Shown: positions 6,893 to 18,000 of the stretch, piece after piece
How positions within the stretch are numbered: the stretch's first letter is position 1
Layout of the letters: the number at the start of each line of letters is the position of its first letter
Assembly: GCA_022566355.1 (NCBI GenBank)
Contig: JADFJB010000063.1
Location: 1 to 24,695, forward strand
DNA length: 24,695 nt
DNA from: a candidate division KSB1 bacterium
Lineage (GTDB): Bacteria; Zhuqueibacterota; JdFR-76; DREG01
Reading direction: 5' to 3'
Notes under the pieces: generated by a model
What the model saw: the letters and a program-made list of their open reading frames with translations, nothing else
Told to the model about the DNA's origin: nothing
The model's database searches: none
Translations under genes and position numbers: made by a program

Positions 6893-8260
6893 TTAGCTAT
6901 TCTTCAACAAATTGGCAATATCCGTAAGGATCTTCTTGGCGTCACCAAATACCATCATGGTTTTTTCATCGTAAAACAACTCATTGTCTTCCCCGGCAAA
7001 GCCGGGACTCAGGCTTCTTTTCACAATCATTACAGTTCGTGCCTGGTCCACATTGAGAATCGGCATACCGTATAGCACACTTTCTTTTTTGGATCGCGCT
7101 GCAGGATTAACAACATCATTTGCGCCTACGACTAACGCCACATCGGTATTTTTAAAATCATCATTGATGGCATCCATTTCGTGAAGATCGTCATAGGGCA
7201 CATTCGCCTCAGCCAGCAAAACATTCATATGGCCGGGCATCCTGCCCGCTACCGGATGGATCGCATATCGTACTTGCGTGCCGTTATTGTTGAGCAGTGT
7301 TGCCATTTCGTGCATAACATGCTGGGCTTGGGCAACCGCGAGGCCATAACCCGGGACAATAATAACCGAGCTGGCATTCTCCATAATGATTACGGCATCG
7401 TCCGGGGTATACCGTGTAACTTGCCTTTTGGTCGCCGGACCGGTTCCCTCGGCTACGCCAACTTTACCGAACAGTACATTAGCAAGACTGCGGTTCATGG
7501 CAACGCACATGATTTTGGTAAGAATAATACCCGAAGCGCCAACCAGGGCGCCGCTGATGATCAGGACATTATTTGATAAAACAAAACCGGTCATTGCTGC
7601 CGCAATTCCGGAATATGAATTCAGCAGCGAGATCACAACTGGCATATCGGCGCCGCCAATGGGTATAGTCAGCAATATTCCAAGAACTGCAGCGATAGCA
7701 ATCACGATTAACAATGGATTTGCGTCGGTGGGATTCATGGCAAAAAGTACACCTAAAACCACCACGCTAAGCAGCAAAACGGCATTAATGGTTTGATGCA
7801 AAGGAAAAGATACAGGGGCGCCACTCAAGAAACCCTGGAGTTTACCAAAAGCGATAAAGCTGCCTGTAAAGGTTATTGTTCCAATGAGCAAACTAAGGAC
7901 AAGCGTAATACTAACATCCAGTTCCGGTTGGTTTACCAAGCGATAAAATTCAGCCATTGCCACCAGTGTTGATGCGCCGCCGCCTAATCCGTTGAAAATT
8001 GCCACCATTTGCGGTATGGATGTCATTTGTACTTTTCTTGCAACCACCGCCCCGATAGCGCCACCGATAAGTATTCCTGCAATGATGTATGTAAAATCAA
8101 TAATTTGTTTATCGAATAAGGTCACGACAATAGCGATAAACATTGCGAGACTTGCCAATCTATTTCCCTTTCTCGCTGTCTTTGCCGAACTCAATAATTT
8201 CAAGCCGAAAATAAATAAAACAGCCGAAATTAAATAAGCGATATGCGTAAAAATTTCCAT
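6893..8260 (-). CDS. pntB: NAD(P) transhydrogenase subunit beta
   Basis: This 455-residue protein matches PntB in length and order. The first ~265 residues are membrane helices of domain II, including IPQMVAIFNGLGGGASTLVA (82-101), TIPIGGADMPVVISLLNSYS and TGFVLSNNVLIISGALVGAS. The soluble NADPH-binding domain III follows: VPGYGLAVAQAQ (302-313), MPGHMNVLLAEANVPYDD, VVGANDVVNPAA and SLSPGFAGEDNELFY. Together with the alpha subunits it couples hydride transfer between NADH and NADP+ to proton movement across the inner membrane. The position of the E. coli membrane His91 appears as Asn (N90), a variant I recall from other PntBs. It starts 10 nt after the alpha-2 stop, with AAGGA at that junction as ribosome site. 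Confidence 0.97.
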   Translation of the reverse strand: MEIFTHIAYLISAVLFIFGLKLLSSAKTARKGNRLASLAMFIAIVVTLFDKQIIDFTYIIAGILIGGAIGAVVARKVQMTSIPQMVAIFNGLGGGASTLVAMAEFYRLVNQPELDVSITLVLSLLIGTITFTGSFIAFGKLQGFLSGAPVSFPLHQTINAVLLLSVVVLGVLFAMNPTDANPLLIVIAIAAVLGILLTIPIGGADMPVVISLLNSYSGIAAAMTGFVLSNNVLIISGALVGASGIILTKIMCVAMNRSLANVLFGKVGVAEGTGPATKRQVTRYTPDDAVIIMENASSVIIVPGYGLAVAQAQHVMHEMATLLNNNGTQVRYAIHPVAGRMPGHMNVLLAEANVPYDDLHEMDAINDDFKNTDVALVVGANDVVNPAARSKKESVLYGMPILNVDQARTVMIVKRSLSPGFAGEDNELFYDEKTMMVFGDAKKILTDIANLLKNS

Positions 8261-8270
8261 TTACCTGTCC

Positions 8271-8558
8271 TTACTTTCCGTCTTTTTTGAACATTTCCAG
8301 CATCCGATCTGTTACAAGAAAACCACCCACAACATTAACGGTGGCAAAGATAACAGCGACTAAACCAAGAATAACACTCAACCTCGTCTCACCTGCCCCG
8401 GCGCTGATTAGCGCACCCACAACCGTAATCCCGGAAATTGCATTGGAGCCGGACATCAGGGGTGTATGTAACAGGGGCGGCACTTTTGTAATCACTTCAA
8501 AGCCGACCAATATGGCTAATACAAAAATATACAACGAAACAAGAATCGGTCCTAACAT
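8271..8558 (-). CDS. pntAB: NAD(P) transhydrogenase subunit alpha part 2 (membrane)
   Basis: This 95-residue hydrophobic protein corresponds to the C-terminal membrane part of E. coli PntA, made separately as in Rhodospirillum rubrum. The conserved HTPLMSGSNAISGITVVGAL block covers residues 31-50, followed by LGLVAVIFATVNVVGGFLVTDRML, giving about three membrane helices. Its ATG overlaps the TAA of the upstream alpha-1 gene in a TAATG, with GGAGG 8 nt upstream inside that gene, so translational coupling is likely. It supplies part of the proton channel together with PntB. Confidence 0.96.
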   Translation of the reverse strand: MLGPILVSLYIFVLAILVGFEVITKVPPLLHTPLMSGSNAISGITVVGALISAGAGETRLSVILGLVAVIFATVNVVGGFLVTDRMLEMFKKDGK

Positions 8559-9709
8559 TATGATTTTCCTCCATTTGCCATCAATTTCTTAATCAATTCG
8601 TTCATCAATTCACCGTTGGTGCATATGCAAGAACCCCTGGTAATCTCATCTTCAAAGTCCAGTTTTTTGTCTTCAGCCTGGTACACATGTTTAACAAAAT
8701 TCACAATATTTCTCGAGAACATTTGGCTGGCATGTGTCGGCATTTTGGCGGCTAAATTAACCGGCCCTGCGATCACCACTCCATATTTTCTGATAGCTTT
8801 GCCTGCTTGTGTTAATTCGCAGTTCCCGCCTTGTTCTGCCGCAAGGTCGATAATCACCGAACCCTCTTTCATGGTCTTAACCATTTCTTCAGTCAAAAGA
8901 ATCGGCGCTTTTTTACCAAAAACCTGGGCGGTAGAAATTACGATATCTGTCTTGGGCAACCGCGAACCAATCGCTTCCAATTCCTTTTTAATAAAATCAG
9001 CGGAAATTTCTTTTGCATAACCCTCTTTCGTTTCCACGTCTTCCGGCAATTCCATTTCAACAAATCGCGCTCCAAGGCTTTCAATTTGTTCTTTTACGGA
9101 AGGGCGTACATCGAATGCTTCCACTTTTGCGCCCAGGCGTTTAGCGGTTGCAATGGCTTGTAAACCGGCGACACCGGCGCCCAAAATAAATACGCCGGCC
9201 GGTGGGATAGTCCCGGCGGCTGTCATTAACAATGGAAAAAACTTGCCAAAATATTGTGTTGCCAACAAAACTGCTTTATAACCGGCAACCGTGCTCATGG
9301 AACTCAAAACATCCATACTTTGGGCACGGCTGATGCGTGGCACAAATTCTAAAGAAAATGCAGTGATTTTCTTTTGCAGCATCTTTTCAACTAAATCTAA
9401 GTTTGTTAACGGGGAAAGCAACCCAATTAAAGATGAACCTTCACGCAGCATTTTAACCTCGGAAGATCCGTTTATACTCGGAGGTTGTATCTTCAATACA
9501 AGATCAGCTTCTTCATAAATTTTCTTGGAGTCAGAAACTATTTCGGCGCCGGCTTTTTCATACGCCTTATTTGAAAAAGTTGCCTTCGATCCAGCATCTT
9601 TTTCAACAAGAACCGTTGCACCGATTTTACTAATTTCAGAAACCATAGTTGGGATTAACGCAACGCGAGTCTCATTTTCTAATATCTCGCGAAGTAAACC
9701 AATTTTCAT
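8558..9709 (-). CDS. pntAA: NAD(P) transhydrogenase subunit alpha part 1 (NAD-binding)
   Basis: This 383-residue soluble protein is domain I of the transhydrogenase and resembles alanine dehydrogenase. Visible signatures are MKIGLLREILENETRVALIP at the N-terminus, RISRAQSMDVLSSMSTVAGY (125-144), the Rossmann motif GAGVAG at 177-182 with acidic D200 in EAFDVRP, and PILLTEEMVKTMKEGSVIID plus AEQGGNCELT later on. It lacks membrane helices, as expected for the split form. The start ATG 9709 has a strong AAGGAG (9717-9722) 7 nt upstream. It is the first gene of the minus-strand pntAA-pntAB-pntB operon. The promoter must lie in the long spacer above 9710; I cannot pick a convincing -35/-10 pair. 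Confidence 0.97.
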   Translation of the reverse strand: MKIGLLREILENETRVALIPTMVSEISKIGATVLVEKDAGSKATFSNKAYEKAGAEIVSDSKKIYEEADLVLKIQPPSINGSSEVKMLREGSSLIGLLSPLTNLDLVEKMLQKKITAFSLEFVPRISRAQSMDVLSSMSTVAGYKAVLLATQYFGKFFPLLMTAAGTIPPAGVFILGAGVAGLQAIATAKRLGAKVEAFDVRPSVKEQIESLGARFVEMELPEDVETKEGYAKEISADFIKKELEAIGSRLPKTDIVISTAQVFGKKAPILLTEEMVKTMKEGSVIIDLAAEQGGNCELTQAGKAIRKYGVVIAGPVNLAAKMPTHASQMFSRNIVNFVKHVYQAEDKKLDFEDEITRGSCICTNGELMNELIKKLMANGGKS

Positions 9710-10512
9710 GCAGATTCTCCTTATAAGCTTGAATTACATTGTTTTAGGATTCAGTTGGAAAATAATAATGAATATGACTCACACATCATTCTGAAAAAAA
9801 TACAAGAAAAAATATAACCGGTGCTTTTACCTATTACCATAGGAAAGTACTCCGTTTGATAAAGGTAAAAAATAATTTATTATAAATAAATGACTAAATT
9901 ACATTAAAATTATGGTACAATTTAAGAATTCCAAGTTGCAGATAATTTCTCTTTCAGAGTTTTATAAGTTTAATATTTTATGTAAATCGTGAGTCTTTAT
10001 TGAACTTGAGTTTTAGTAAAAATTGTAATTAACCTGAGATAATTCACAAACCTCATAAACTGATTTATAAAACTGTCATTCCCGTCCCGCCTGGGGCGGG
10101 ATTATCAGGAATCTTGTTACACAGGCTGTCCGAGAACCGGTCTTGTCTCTCCTGCAAGCTTTAATCAAAAGTTCATTTTGTGCTTAACTAATGCAAATAG
10201 ACCCCCGATTAAAGCGCTCGGGGGTGACAGTTTTGGGGTTCTCGGATAACCTGAAAACATTCGAAGATGACATTTTTTGTGTCTCTCGGATAGCCTGAAA
10301 GCATTAGGGAATGACAATCCACTTCTTGTCATACTCCGTGACTGAAACTACTAGCTTAACTCAGTCATGATCTTATCAATAATGTTTTCTGTTCCGTACA
10401 TTTAACCTGGATTATTCATGAATTATGATTTTAAGCTTAAAATTTCCAACTATGTTATCTCGTTGTGCCGGCACCAGCCTACACTTTGGCCTTAAAATCA
10501 TTTTTAAACTAT
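9710..10512. other. gene-free spacer between rlmD-like gene and pnt operon
   Basis: About 800 nt without a credible gene on either strand. The part next to pntAA (9723-10080) is very AT-rich and presumably carries the operon promoter. The middle (10081-10320) is a mosaic of G+C-richer repeats, listed separately. The part near 10320-10512 has a TGACTGA / TCAGTCA inverted repeat (10339-10345 and 10361-10367) and a 16-nt perfect palindrome ATTTTAAGCTTAAAAT (10428-10443) of unknown role. Confidence 0.6.
10086..10316. repeat. intergenic repeat mosaic (hairpins plus 44-nt-period direct repeat)
   Basis: The hairpin CCCGCC-TGG-GGCGGG occupies 10086-10100. ACCCCCGA (10201-10208) pairs with TCGGGGGT (10218-10225) across a 9-nt loop. 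A unit CTCGGATAACCTGAAAACAT (10241-) ending in ATGACA recurs 44 nt later as CTCGGATAGCCTGAAAGCAT (10285-), and a third diverged copy lies inverted near 10110-10130. The motif TGTCATTCCC at 10074-10083 and the GGGAATGACA at 10307-10316 face each other at the two ends. Such sequences look like genome-dispersed REP/BIME-type units; their copy number cannot be judged from this window. Confidence 0.6.
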
Positions 10513-11931
10513 TTAGTTTGAATTTGATTGGTCTAATTCGAATTGGCCAACCAATTCAATGTGATACGTGTGGGGAAACATATCAACCGGTTGTACTTGT
10601 TTTAAAGAATACCCTGAATCGCACAACAATCGGGCATCTCGGGCAAAGGTTGTCGGATTACAAGATACATATACAATTCTTGGTGGACTTAAAGACGAGA
10701 TCGCTGAAATACTTTTTGGATGAATCCCTGCCCGTGGGGGATCAATGATGACAACATCAGGGTTGCCATATTTAGAAAGTATACCGGAAGAATTACCGAA
10801 TATATCTTTCACATCGCCAAGGATGAAATAGCAATTGCTGACATTGTTTTTAAGTGCGTTTTCCTTTGCATTCAGAACCGCAGATTCTATTACTTCAACA
10901 CCAATCATCTTTTTAACTTGTGATGCAAGAAATATGGAAATTGTACCGGTGCCGGCATAGAGGTCATACACAACACTATGCTTTGATAATTTGGCAAAAT
11001 CCTGTATGATTTGAAATAAATTCTCGGCTTGTTTCGTGTTGGTTTGGAAGAAGGAGTTCGCGCTAATTTCAAAAAGGCAATCGCCAATTTTATCTTCGAT
11101 AATTGGTCGCCCGGCAAGGAGGTATTCCTTTTCACCAAATGCTGATCCACCGGTGGATTCCTTCACATTATTTACGATACTGGTTAAATCCGGGAAATCC
11201 TGCAACAACATACTTGTGAACTGCTCCATCACTTCAGGATGATACTCGCGTGTTACAATATTGACCATCTTTTGGCCTGTATTTTTTCCTTCCCTTAAAA
11301 TCAGGTACCTCCAAAAACCAGAATGAGATTTAGTGTCCCATACCGGAAGTCCGGAATTTTTTGCAAATTTCTTAACCAATATTAGAACTCGATTCGAAAA
11401 TTCGGATTGCAGCCAACATTCGTCAATATCCAGTACTTTATCATAACGACCCGGAATATGAAGCCCTAAAGAATAATCCCTCGGTTTAAGTAAGGGGTCG
11501 GTTTCCTCAGACAAAATCCAACGATGGCTGGAAAATGAAAATTCCATTTTATTTCTATAGAAAAAAATCTCAGGGGATGGTTTAATGGGATGGATTAAAA
11601 CCTCATTAAATCCACCTGTACGCTGCAACACTTCCGTAACGATTTGTTGTTTTAGTTCTAATTGGTATGAATAATTTACATCCTGCCATTTACATCCACC
11701 ACAAACACCGAAATGAGGACAGGGCGCTTTAATTCTTTTTTTAGAAGTTTTGTGAATCGCAACAATTCTCGCAATCGCATAATCTTTTCTCTTTTTTATT
11801 ACGGATACTTCTACTTCTTCACCCGGTAGTGTCCGATCTACAAAAATCACCCGGCCATTCTCACGGGCAATACCTTCTGAGCCGTAAGTAACCGATTCAA
11901 TCTTCAGATGAAGAATATCACCTCTTTTCAT
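10513..11931 (-). CDS. rlmD: 23S rRNA (uracil-C5)-methyltransferase, RlmD/TrmA family
   Basis: This 472-residue protein has the full RumA/RlmD architecture. An N-terminal TRAM RNA-binding domain spans about 5-60 (KIESVTYGSEGIARENGRVI, then LPGEEVEV). Iron-sulfur ligands follow as C71, C77, C80 (CPHFGVCGGC) and C172 (DECWL). The S-adenosylmethionine fold has YDLYAGTGTISIFLA (322-336), the IIDPPRAG block is at 395-402, the catalytic cysteine is C424 in YVSCNPTTFARD, and a general-base candidate E459 lies in HTYHIE. It methylates uridine C5 in rRNA; specificity for U1939 rather than U747 or U54 of tRNA cannot be fixed by eye, so the symbol is tentative. It starts at ATG 11931, 108 nt after the giant gene's stop. 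All key residues are present. Confidence 0.93.
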   Translation of the reverse strand: MKRGDILHLKIESVTYGSEGIARENGRVIFVDRTLPGEEVEVSVIKKRKDYAIARIVAIHKTSKKRIKAPCPHFGVCGGCKWQDVNYSYQLELKQQIVTEVLQRTGGFNEVLIHPIKPSPEIFFYRNKMEFSFSSHRWILSEETDPLLKPRDYSLGLHIPGRYDKVLDIDECWLQSEFSNRVLILVKKFAKNSGLPVWDTKSHSGFWRYLILREGKNTGQKMVNIVTREYHPEVMEQFTSMLLQDFPDLTSIVNNVKESTGGSAFGEKEYLLAGRPIIEDKIGDCLFEISANSFFQTNTKQAENLFQIIQDFAKLSKHSVVYDLYAGTGTISIFLASQVKKMIGVEVIESAVLNAKENALKNNVSNCYFILGDVKDIFGNSSGILSKYGNPDVVIIDPPRAGIHPKSISAISSLSPPRIVYVSCNPTTFARDARLLCDSGYSLKQVQPVDMFPHTYHIELVGQFELDQSNSN

Positions 11932-12039
11932 ACAGGTATTCCTGAATTTAATTAAATAGACTCAACCAATTTCGAATAAAGGTGAATATAATAAATTGTA
12001 TCAGAAATGCAAAAGATTGAAGTTTAATAAAATCCGGGT

Positions 12040-15000
12040 CTAACGAATCAATATCATTCGTTTTATTTGGTGATGGTTGTCACTTGAAAATTTATAATAA
12101 TAGATTCCGGAAGGAACCAGATTTCCTAATCGATCCTTACCGTCCCATGAAACCCGGTGAATCCCCGGTTCATAAGTTTTATTTGTCAAAATATGGATTA
12201 ATTGTCCAAGAGTATTGAATATATGAATCGTTACTGCTTCTTTGGCAGGCATGTGAAATTGAATCACTGTGTTCGTTTGGCCAAGTTTTAAAGCCAATGG
12301 ATTGGGAAAATTTTGATCCAATTGAAAATAGGAAGGCAATTGAAACCAAACCTGGACAGGTCCATGTTCTGTAATGAAGCCTTGAATATTTTTATCCAAC
12401 AACTTATAGTAATACCGAAAACCGGGAATTATATCTTCATCGAGAAATTCATAGTTCCCATCAAGATTTGGTGGAATTAATTGAGAATTAATTTTTTTAT
12501 AACCCAAATCCTTTTGCTTTGATCGCAAAATGTCAAATCCTAAATTATCAGACTCAAATGTGGTTTTCCAGTGTAATAAAACGGTATTTGATGCCAGATC
12601 TGCTTGGGCATTAAATTGAACAAGTTTAACCGATACGATTACTGTGACAAACCATTTAAATGAAACAGTATCTTCACTGTCTGATACAAATACCTCCACA
12701 ATATCCTGGCCGGAAAAATTTGGATTGGATTCATAAACAAAACTAACAGATTGACTCACTTCTACGTCATTTAATTCCCAAATATAGGTTAACTCTTCTT
12801 CGTCAGGATCTGTAATTTTCAGGCTAAATTCAATTGAACGACCCCGGATTATGGTAGTGTCGCCTGCAGGATGTACATTTGTAATCATTGGCGGTCTGTT
12901 TACATTTATAACATCGATTATAACAGTATCCTTGACTACTCCACCACGGTTGTCTGCAACCGAATATGCAATTGGATGCTCACCGCTTTGCCTAAAATTA
13001 GGCGTCCAGTCAAACCGCCAGGATACAGCGTTCACTTTAGTAACAACAGCTCCATCCGGTAGTTCATTGACCTCGACGTTTACAGGATCGCTTTCGGGGT
13101 CAATCACTGAAATATCAAAACTGACAAACTCGTTCTCCCTGACTTGTAAATCAGGAGTACTTGAAACTATTAACGGAATTTCATTTTCAATGGCTGTTAT
13201 ATGATAAGATAATACTTGGTTTGGTAAACTGGCAGCAAAGGCTAACGCTTCTATTTGTGTTGCGTTTTCACCAACCCGTAACTGGCTTTTGGCTATTCCT
13301 TCGTCGTTAGTCAGTTTAATAGAATCACCCTCAACTGTCGCCTCACCATCGGATACGACAAAAGCAACAGGTTCATTTGGTACCGGATTATTGTAAATAT
13401 CAGTAACTTTTACCACAAGGGGTTCGGAAAGATAATATCCTTTTGTTCCGATTTGCTGGTCTCCGCTAACCAAAATTATATTGTGTGCCACACTGGAAGA
13501 TATCTGAACAGTGAAGACAACCTTTTCTGCTGGATTCTTTACTAAGCTGGCAGCAATCTTTGCAATTCCGGGAGTAGTCTTAGCTTGTATTATTGTACTG
13601 GCAAGACCAGAACTATTTGAAACTACCGGTTGTGCAGTTATAATAATGGCATCGCCCTCAATAACTTCAAACATGACTCCCGTACCGGAAACAGGGTTAT
13701 GAAACGTATCTCTGGTAATAATTGTCATAGATGTGCTTTGTTCCAAAGGACGAATAACCTGGTTATCACCGGAGTGTAAATCAATTTGTGTTGCTCCGGA
13801 TGGTGCCGTATTGGCAAAAAATGTAAGTGATACACCTTGTACTAAACTTGATTTGGCACTAATAACTTGAGTAATCAGTTCCGGACCAAGTATAGGCTTG
13901 GTTGAAGCTTTGCCAAAAGCATCTGATAAAATGGGTTGTGGTTCAACGAATGAGCCACTGCCGGCACTAAATTGAAAACTAACAGGGACATCCATCACAG
14001 GATCGTCATTTGCATCTAAAGTTTCAACAATTAAGGGTTGGTTCAAAGTATCACCGACTATTCCGGTTTGAAGATCTCCGGAAACTGCAAGTATTTTCGC
14101 CACTGGATTCCGAACTCCGCTGACACTGAAAATTATAGGATTACCTGTCAGACCATCTGCAATCGCTTCAATTATATTCGTTCCTTCGGATTCGCTTAAA
14201 ATATAATGAGTCGAAGCAAACCCTAATGAATCAGTTAGTACAGGTTGGATTTCGACAAAATAACCACCTGTTGTTTGTGACGTAAATGTTACCGGGTAAT
14301 TAGGAACCGGATTATCGAACATATCTGTGACAGAAACAACAATTGGATTCGCTAAAACTGTTCCAACATTTCTGGTTTGAGCATTCCCGTCTTGTAGTTT
14401 AATTTGATTTGCTGTTGTAGAGATAAATTCAGCTACAGCTTTGCTATTTATTTCAATATTGTCATCAACATTTCTGGCATGAATAGTTTTTTTACCGGAT
14501 TTAAGAGAAGTCATATGTCCAACAGTTTGGCCGGTATCGTCAGTAACCGGTGGTTGTTCAAAAAAATTAAGCTCGCCAGTAGCAGATAAAAACACCTCTT
14601 TCCCTGCAATCGGGTTATTAAATTGATCCCGCAAAATAATAGTGATAGTTGCTTTATCCTGATTATCTGCAATGGTTGGAGAAGTTACATGAATTTCAGA
14701 ACTATCAGGATCTGTTAAATCAGGCAGGGTGGTAGCATTAAATGTGATTGGTGATTGAATTAAATCTAAGATGCCGTTGTCCGAAGTAGCTTCAATTTTA
14801 TTTAGATCCGTTCCGATTTTTGTACCTAATGTCCATGAAATTTCAGCAATTCCGCTTTCATTGGTTGATACTACCAGAGAAGTGTCGTGCTGAGCATTGG
14901 CTATTCTCCCATTACCCGTAATAATGCGAAATTTCACCTCATGTGAAGGAACAGGTAAATTTGCACTATCTACAACTTTAACCTGCACAGGTTCAATTAC

Positions 15001-18000
15001 CTTTCCAACTATTCCTGTTAGTTGGGTTTGGGTTATCGCTTCAATTTTAATGGCAGGGCTTTCTGCCGCCGAAGCCAAAATAGATATGGGTGATCCTTGT
15101 AACGGAACAAAACCATCAGAAGCTGTTACTCTTATTTGGTTGTTATTTATGCCGGCTTTGTTTCCGAGAGTAAAAATCACAGAAACCTTTCCATTACTAT
15201 TGGTATTTTTCACCACTGTGGTATCACTATTATTATCAAAGGTGCCTCCACCGGAAATCACCTGAAATTCAACAGGGATACCTGCAACCGGATTATCATT
15301 TGAATTTAAGACCAGAACTTCAATGGGTTGAGGAAGTTGGCTGTCAATTACACCAATTTGATTGTTACCTTTAATAATAGAAATCTTTTCCGCATCAAAT
15401 TTACCTGAGGCTGTAAAAACAACAGGAGAACCAACGAGAGGTAATGATCCACGCAATCCGGATGCATGAACCAGATTTGAGCCTTCCCCAACGAACGAAC
15501 CCATTCTTAAGGTGGCAGATGCAATCCCATCTTCATCTGTTGGCGTTGTCTGACTTAAATCAACTGTATCGACAAATAAACCTCCTCCTGCTATTACTTT
15601 AAAAGTAACAGGATGGTTTTTTATGGGTTCATTAATTGGATTTGTTACACGCACACGAAACGGCGCATCTAACGGTTTATTGATTATCCCAACCAACGAA
15701 TCTCCATCAACAAGAGTGATTTTGTAAGCAGTCGGCGAAACAGCTGTTGCTACAAATTCAACCGGTGATCCTTGCAATCCGTCACTGCTTGCTTGTACTC
15801 GATAAGCAAATTCACTCATATCACTACCTAAAGTTAATATAACCCCAGCTTTCCCCAAGCTATCTGTTGTAACGGATAACTGTGTTAATCCTCCGGCAAA
15901 AATACCATCACCAGAGATTATTTTAAATAAGACCGATATATTTTTTACAGGGTTTCCGAATTCATCACTAACCTCCGCAACAAAAGGTTCAACAAGTGGA
16001 AAATTTGAGATTCCTGCAATACTGTCACCCGAAACTTTCCTTAATTGAAATGCAGGCCCATGTGTTGCACTAACGGAAAAAACAATTGGAGAATCTAATA
16101 AACCCAGAGCAATGGCATGGATGCTATAATTTCCTATACTATTTCCAAAAGTAAAACTAACTTGCGCCTTTCCTTCTGAATTCGTAAGAACCGTATCAGC
16201 AGATAATGAACCCCCCAGGTTTGAAACAATACTAAAAACTACAGGAAACTTTTCAATTGGACTGTTTTGTTGATCGGAAATTTTTACCACTAAAAGTTCA
16301 GGTAAAGTAGACCCAATTTCACCACCCTGGTTTGACCCTGAGACAAATTCTATTTGTGTAGGTATTCCTGATGTGGCTATTGCTAAAAATTCCACCGGAG
16401 AGCCATTTAGTCCGTCAGCATGTGCCAGAACCCGGTTATTGGTCTCACTTTTACCTAATTCCAGGTCAACCGCTGCTTTGCCATCTTCATCTGTAAGAAC
16501 CGGTTGGATTTCTATGATCCTCCCGTCTCCTTCAACAAGCTCATATAACACAGAAACATTTGGGGTGGGATTGCCAAAATCATCAGATGCTAGTACTACC
16601 AACGGATTGGATAATACTTGTCCTGCCGGCCCAGTTTGATTATTCCCTGAAAATTCTGCAATTGTAACCGGAGCATTAGGCAAAGCCCGGATATTAAAAA
16701 TCACTTCTTGCTCGGGTACATCGAACAGGAAAGCCTTAATTGATATATCGCCAGAGCGTGAATTTAACAACACAAAAGCTTCTGATAAGCCAAGATAATT
16801 ACTAAAATATAATGGATTCCCTCCAAATCCGGAAGGTTGAAAAGTTAAGTCACGCGTTATGATTAATCTATCTAATTTTGTGTTGATATCTCTATTTCTT
16901 AAAATTAATTTATGAAAACCTTTATTTAAATTAATTTCATATGGATCTACTGCTGGAGTTTTCACACTTCCGCTTCCACGAGAGGAAACTAGATCCCAAT
17001 CCCAGGCGGATTTTTGATTACCTTGCCAAACATCCCATAAAATTTCATTAAAATCATCCACTTGAATAAAAAAAGAATCCTCTGTTCCTGATGGCGCTAG
17101 AACTCTCCCCCAAATTTTATAAATACCATCTTGATCAATATAAAAATCATACACAACCGTACTTGTATCTGACTCTCCGGCAACAGTGTTAATATAGGAT
17201 CCACCTGATGTGTTAGATGCATTGTCAACAATAAATGAATTGCCTTCAATAATTCCATCTTCTGCCTCAATTCTTATGGTTCCACTTGGATTTAAAGGAG
17301 GAATTAAACGAGCATCGCCTTCAATAATCTCATACTTGATTTTAGCAGCATAAACCGGAGATCCTAAATCATCGTTAACCTTAACAACAAGGGGGTCGGG
17401 AAATAATTGATTTAAAATACCATCTTGATCATCACCGGATTCAACTGATATAGATGCAGGAATTGTCTTTAGTGAAATTACGAAAAAATTATCAGCTGCA
17501 ACGCTTGAGTTGCCCTGGAAAATTAATCCACAATATTGCACCTGAGAATTCCCAAATAATTTATTGTTATCACTTAAAACACCATTGAAGCTACTGTCCA
17601 CAAAAATTACAAAGTCATGAGAAGTTTCTGTGGAATACGTGAATACTTTCAAAGTTGAACCGGAAACCAGATCCATATGATATTTAAATGAATTTATTTT
17701 TTGTAAAGGATTGCCTTGATCCACAGTCCATAATTGAAATTCATTTGTAGAACTTTCAGCTCTTATCATATATCCATTGGCAGTTGTAGTGGGTTCTTGC
17801 AGCATGACTAACAAACCAATTTTATCAATTTCAGATTGTGATGAGATATTCAACCAATTAAAGCCAAGTTCAATAGGCGACGTTGGTGAAATCAAGACTG
17901 CCGCTGACTTCCATCCGGATTGGCTGTTCGCTGTCTTTAAAGCGCCCTCCGATATTACAACATCATCTGAAGTTTGCCATTGCTCTCCAAGTTCGGTTCT

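Noticed and set aside
7181-7796. Plus-strand frames of 130-136 residues across pntB
   Set aside because: They lie antisense to a fully conserved transhydrogenase subunit and are shadows of its codon pattern.
10425-10748. Plus-strand frame overlapping the rlmD-like 3' end
   Set aside because: Mostly antisense to the conserved methyltransferase C-terminus, with no family resemblance.
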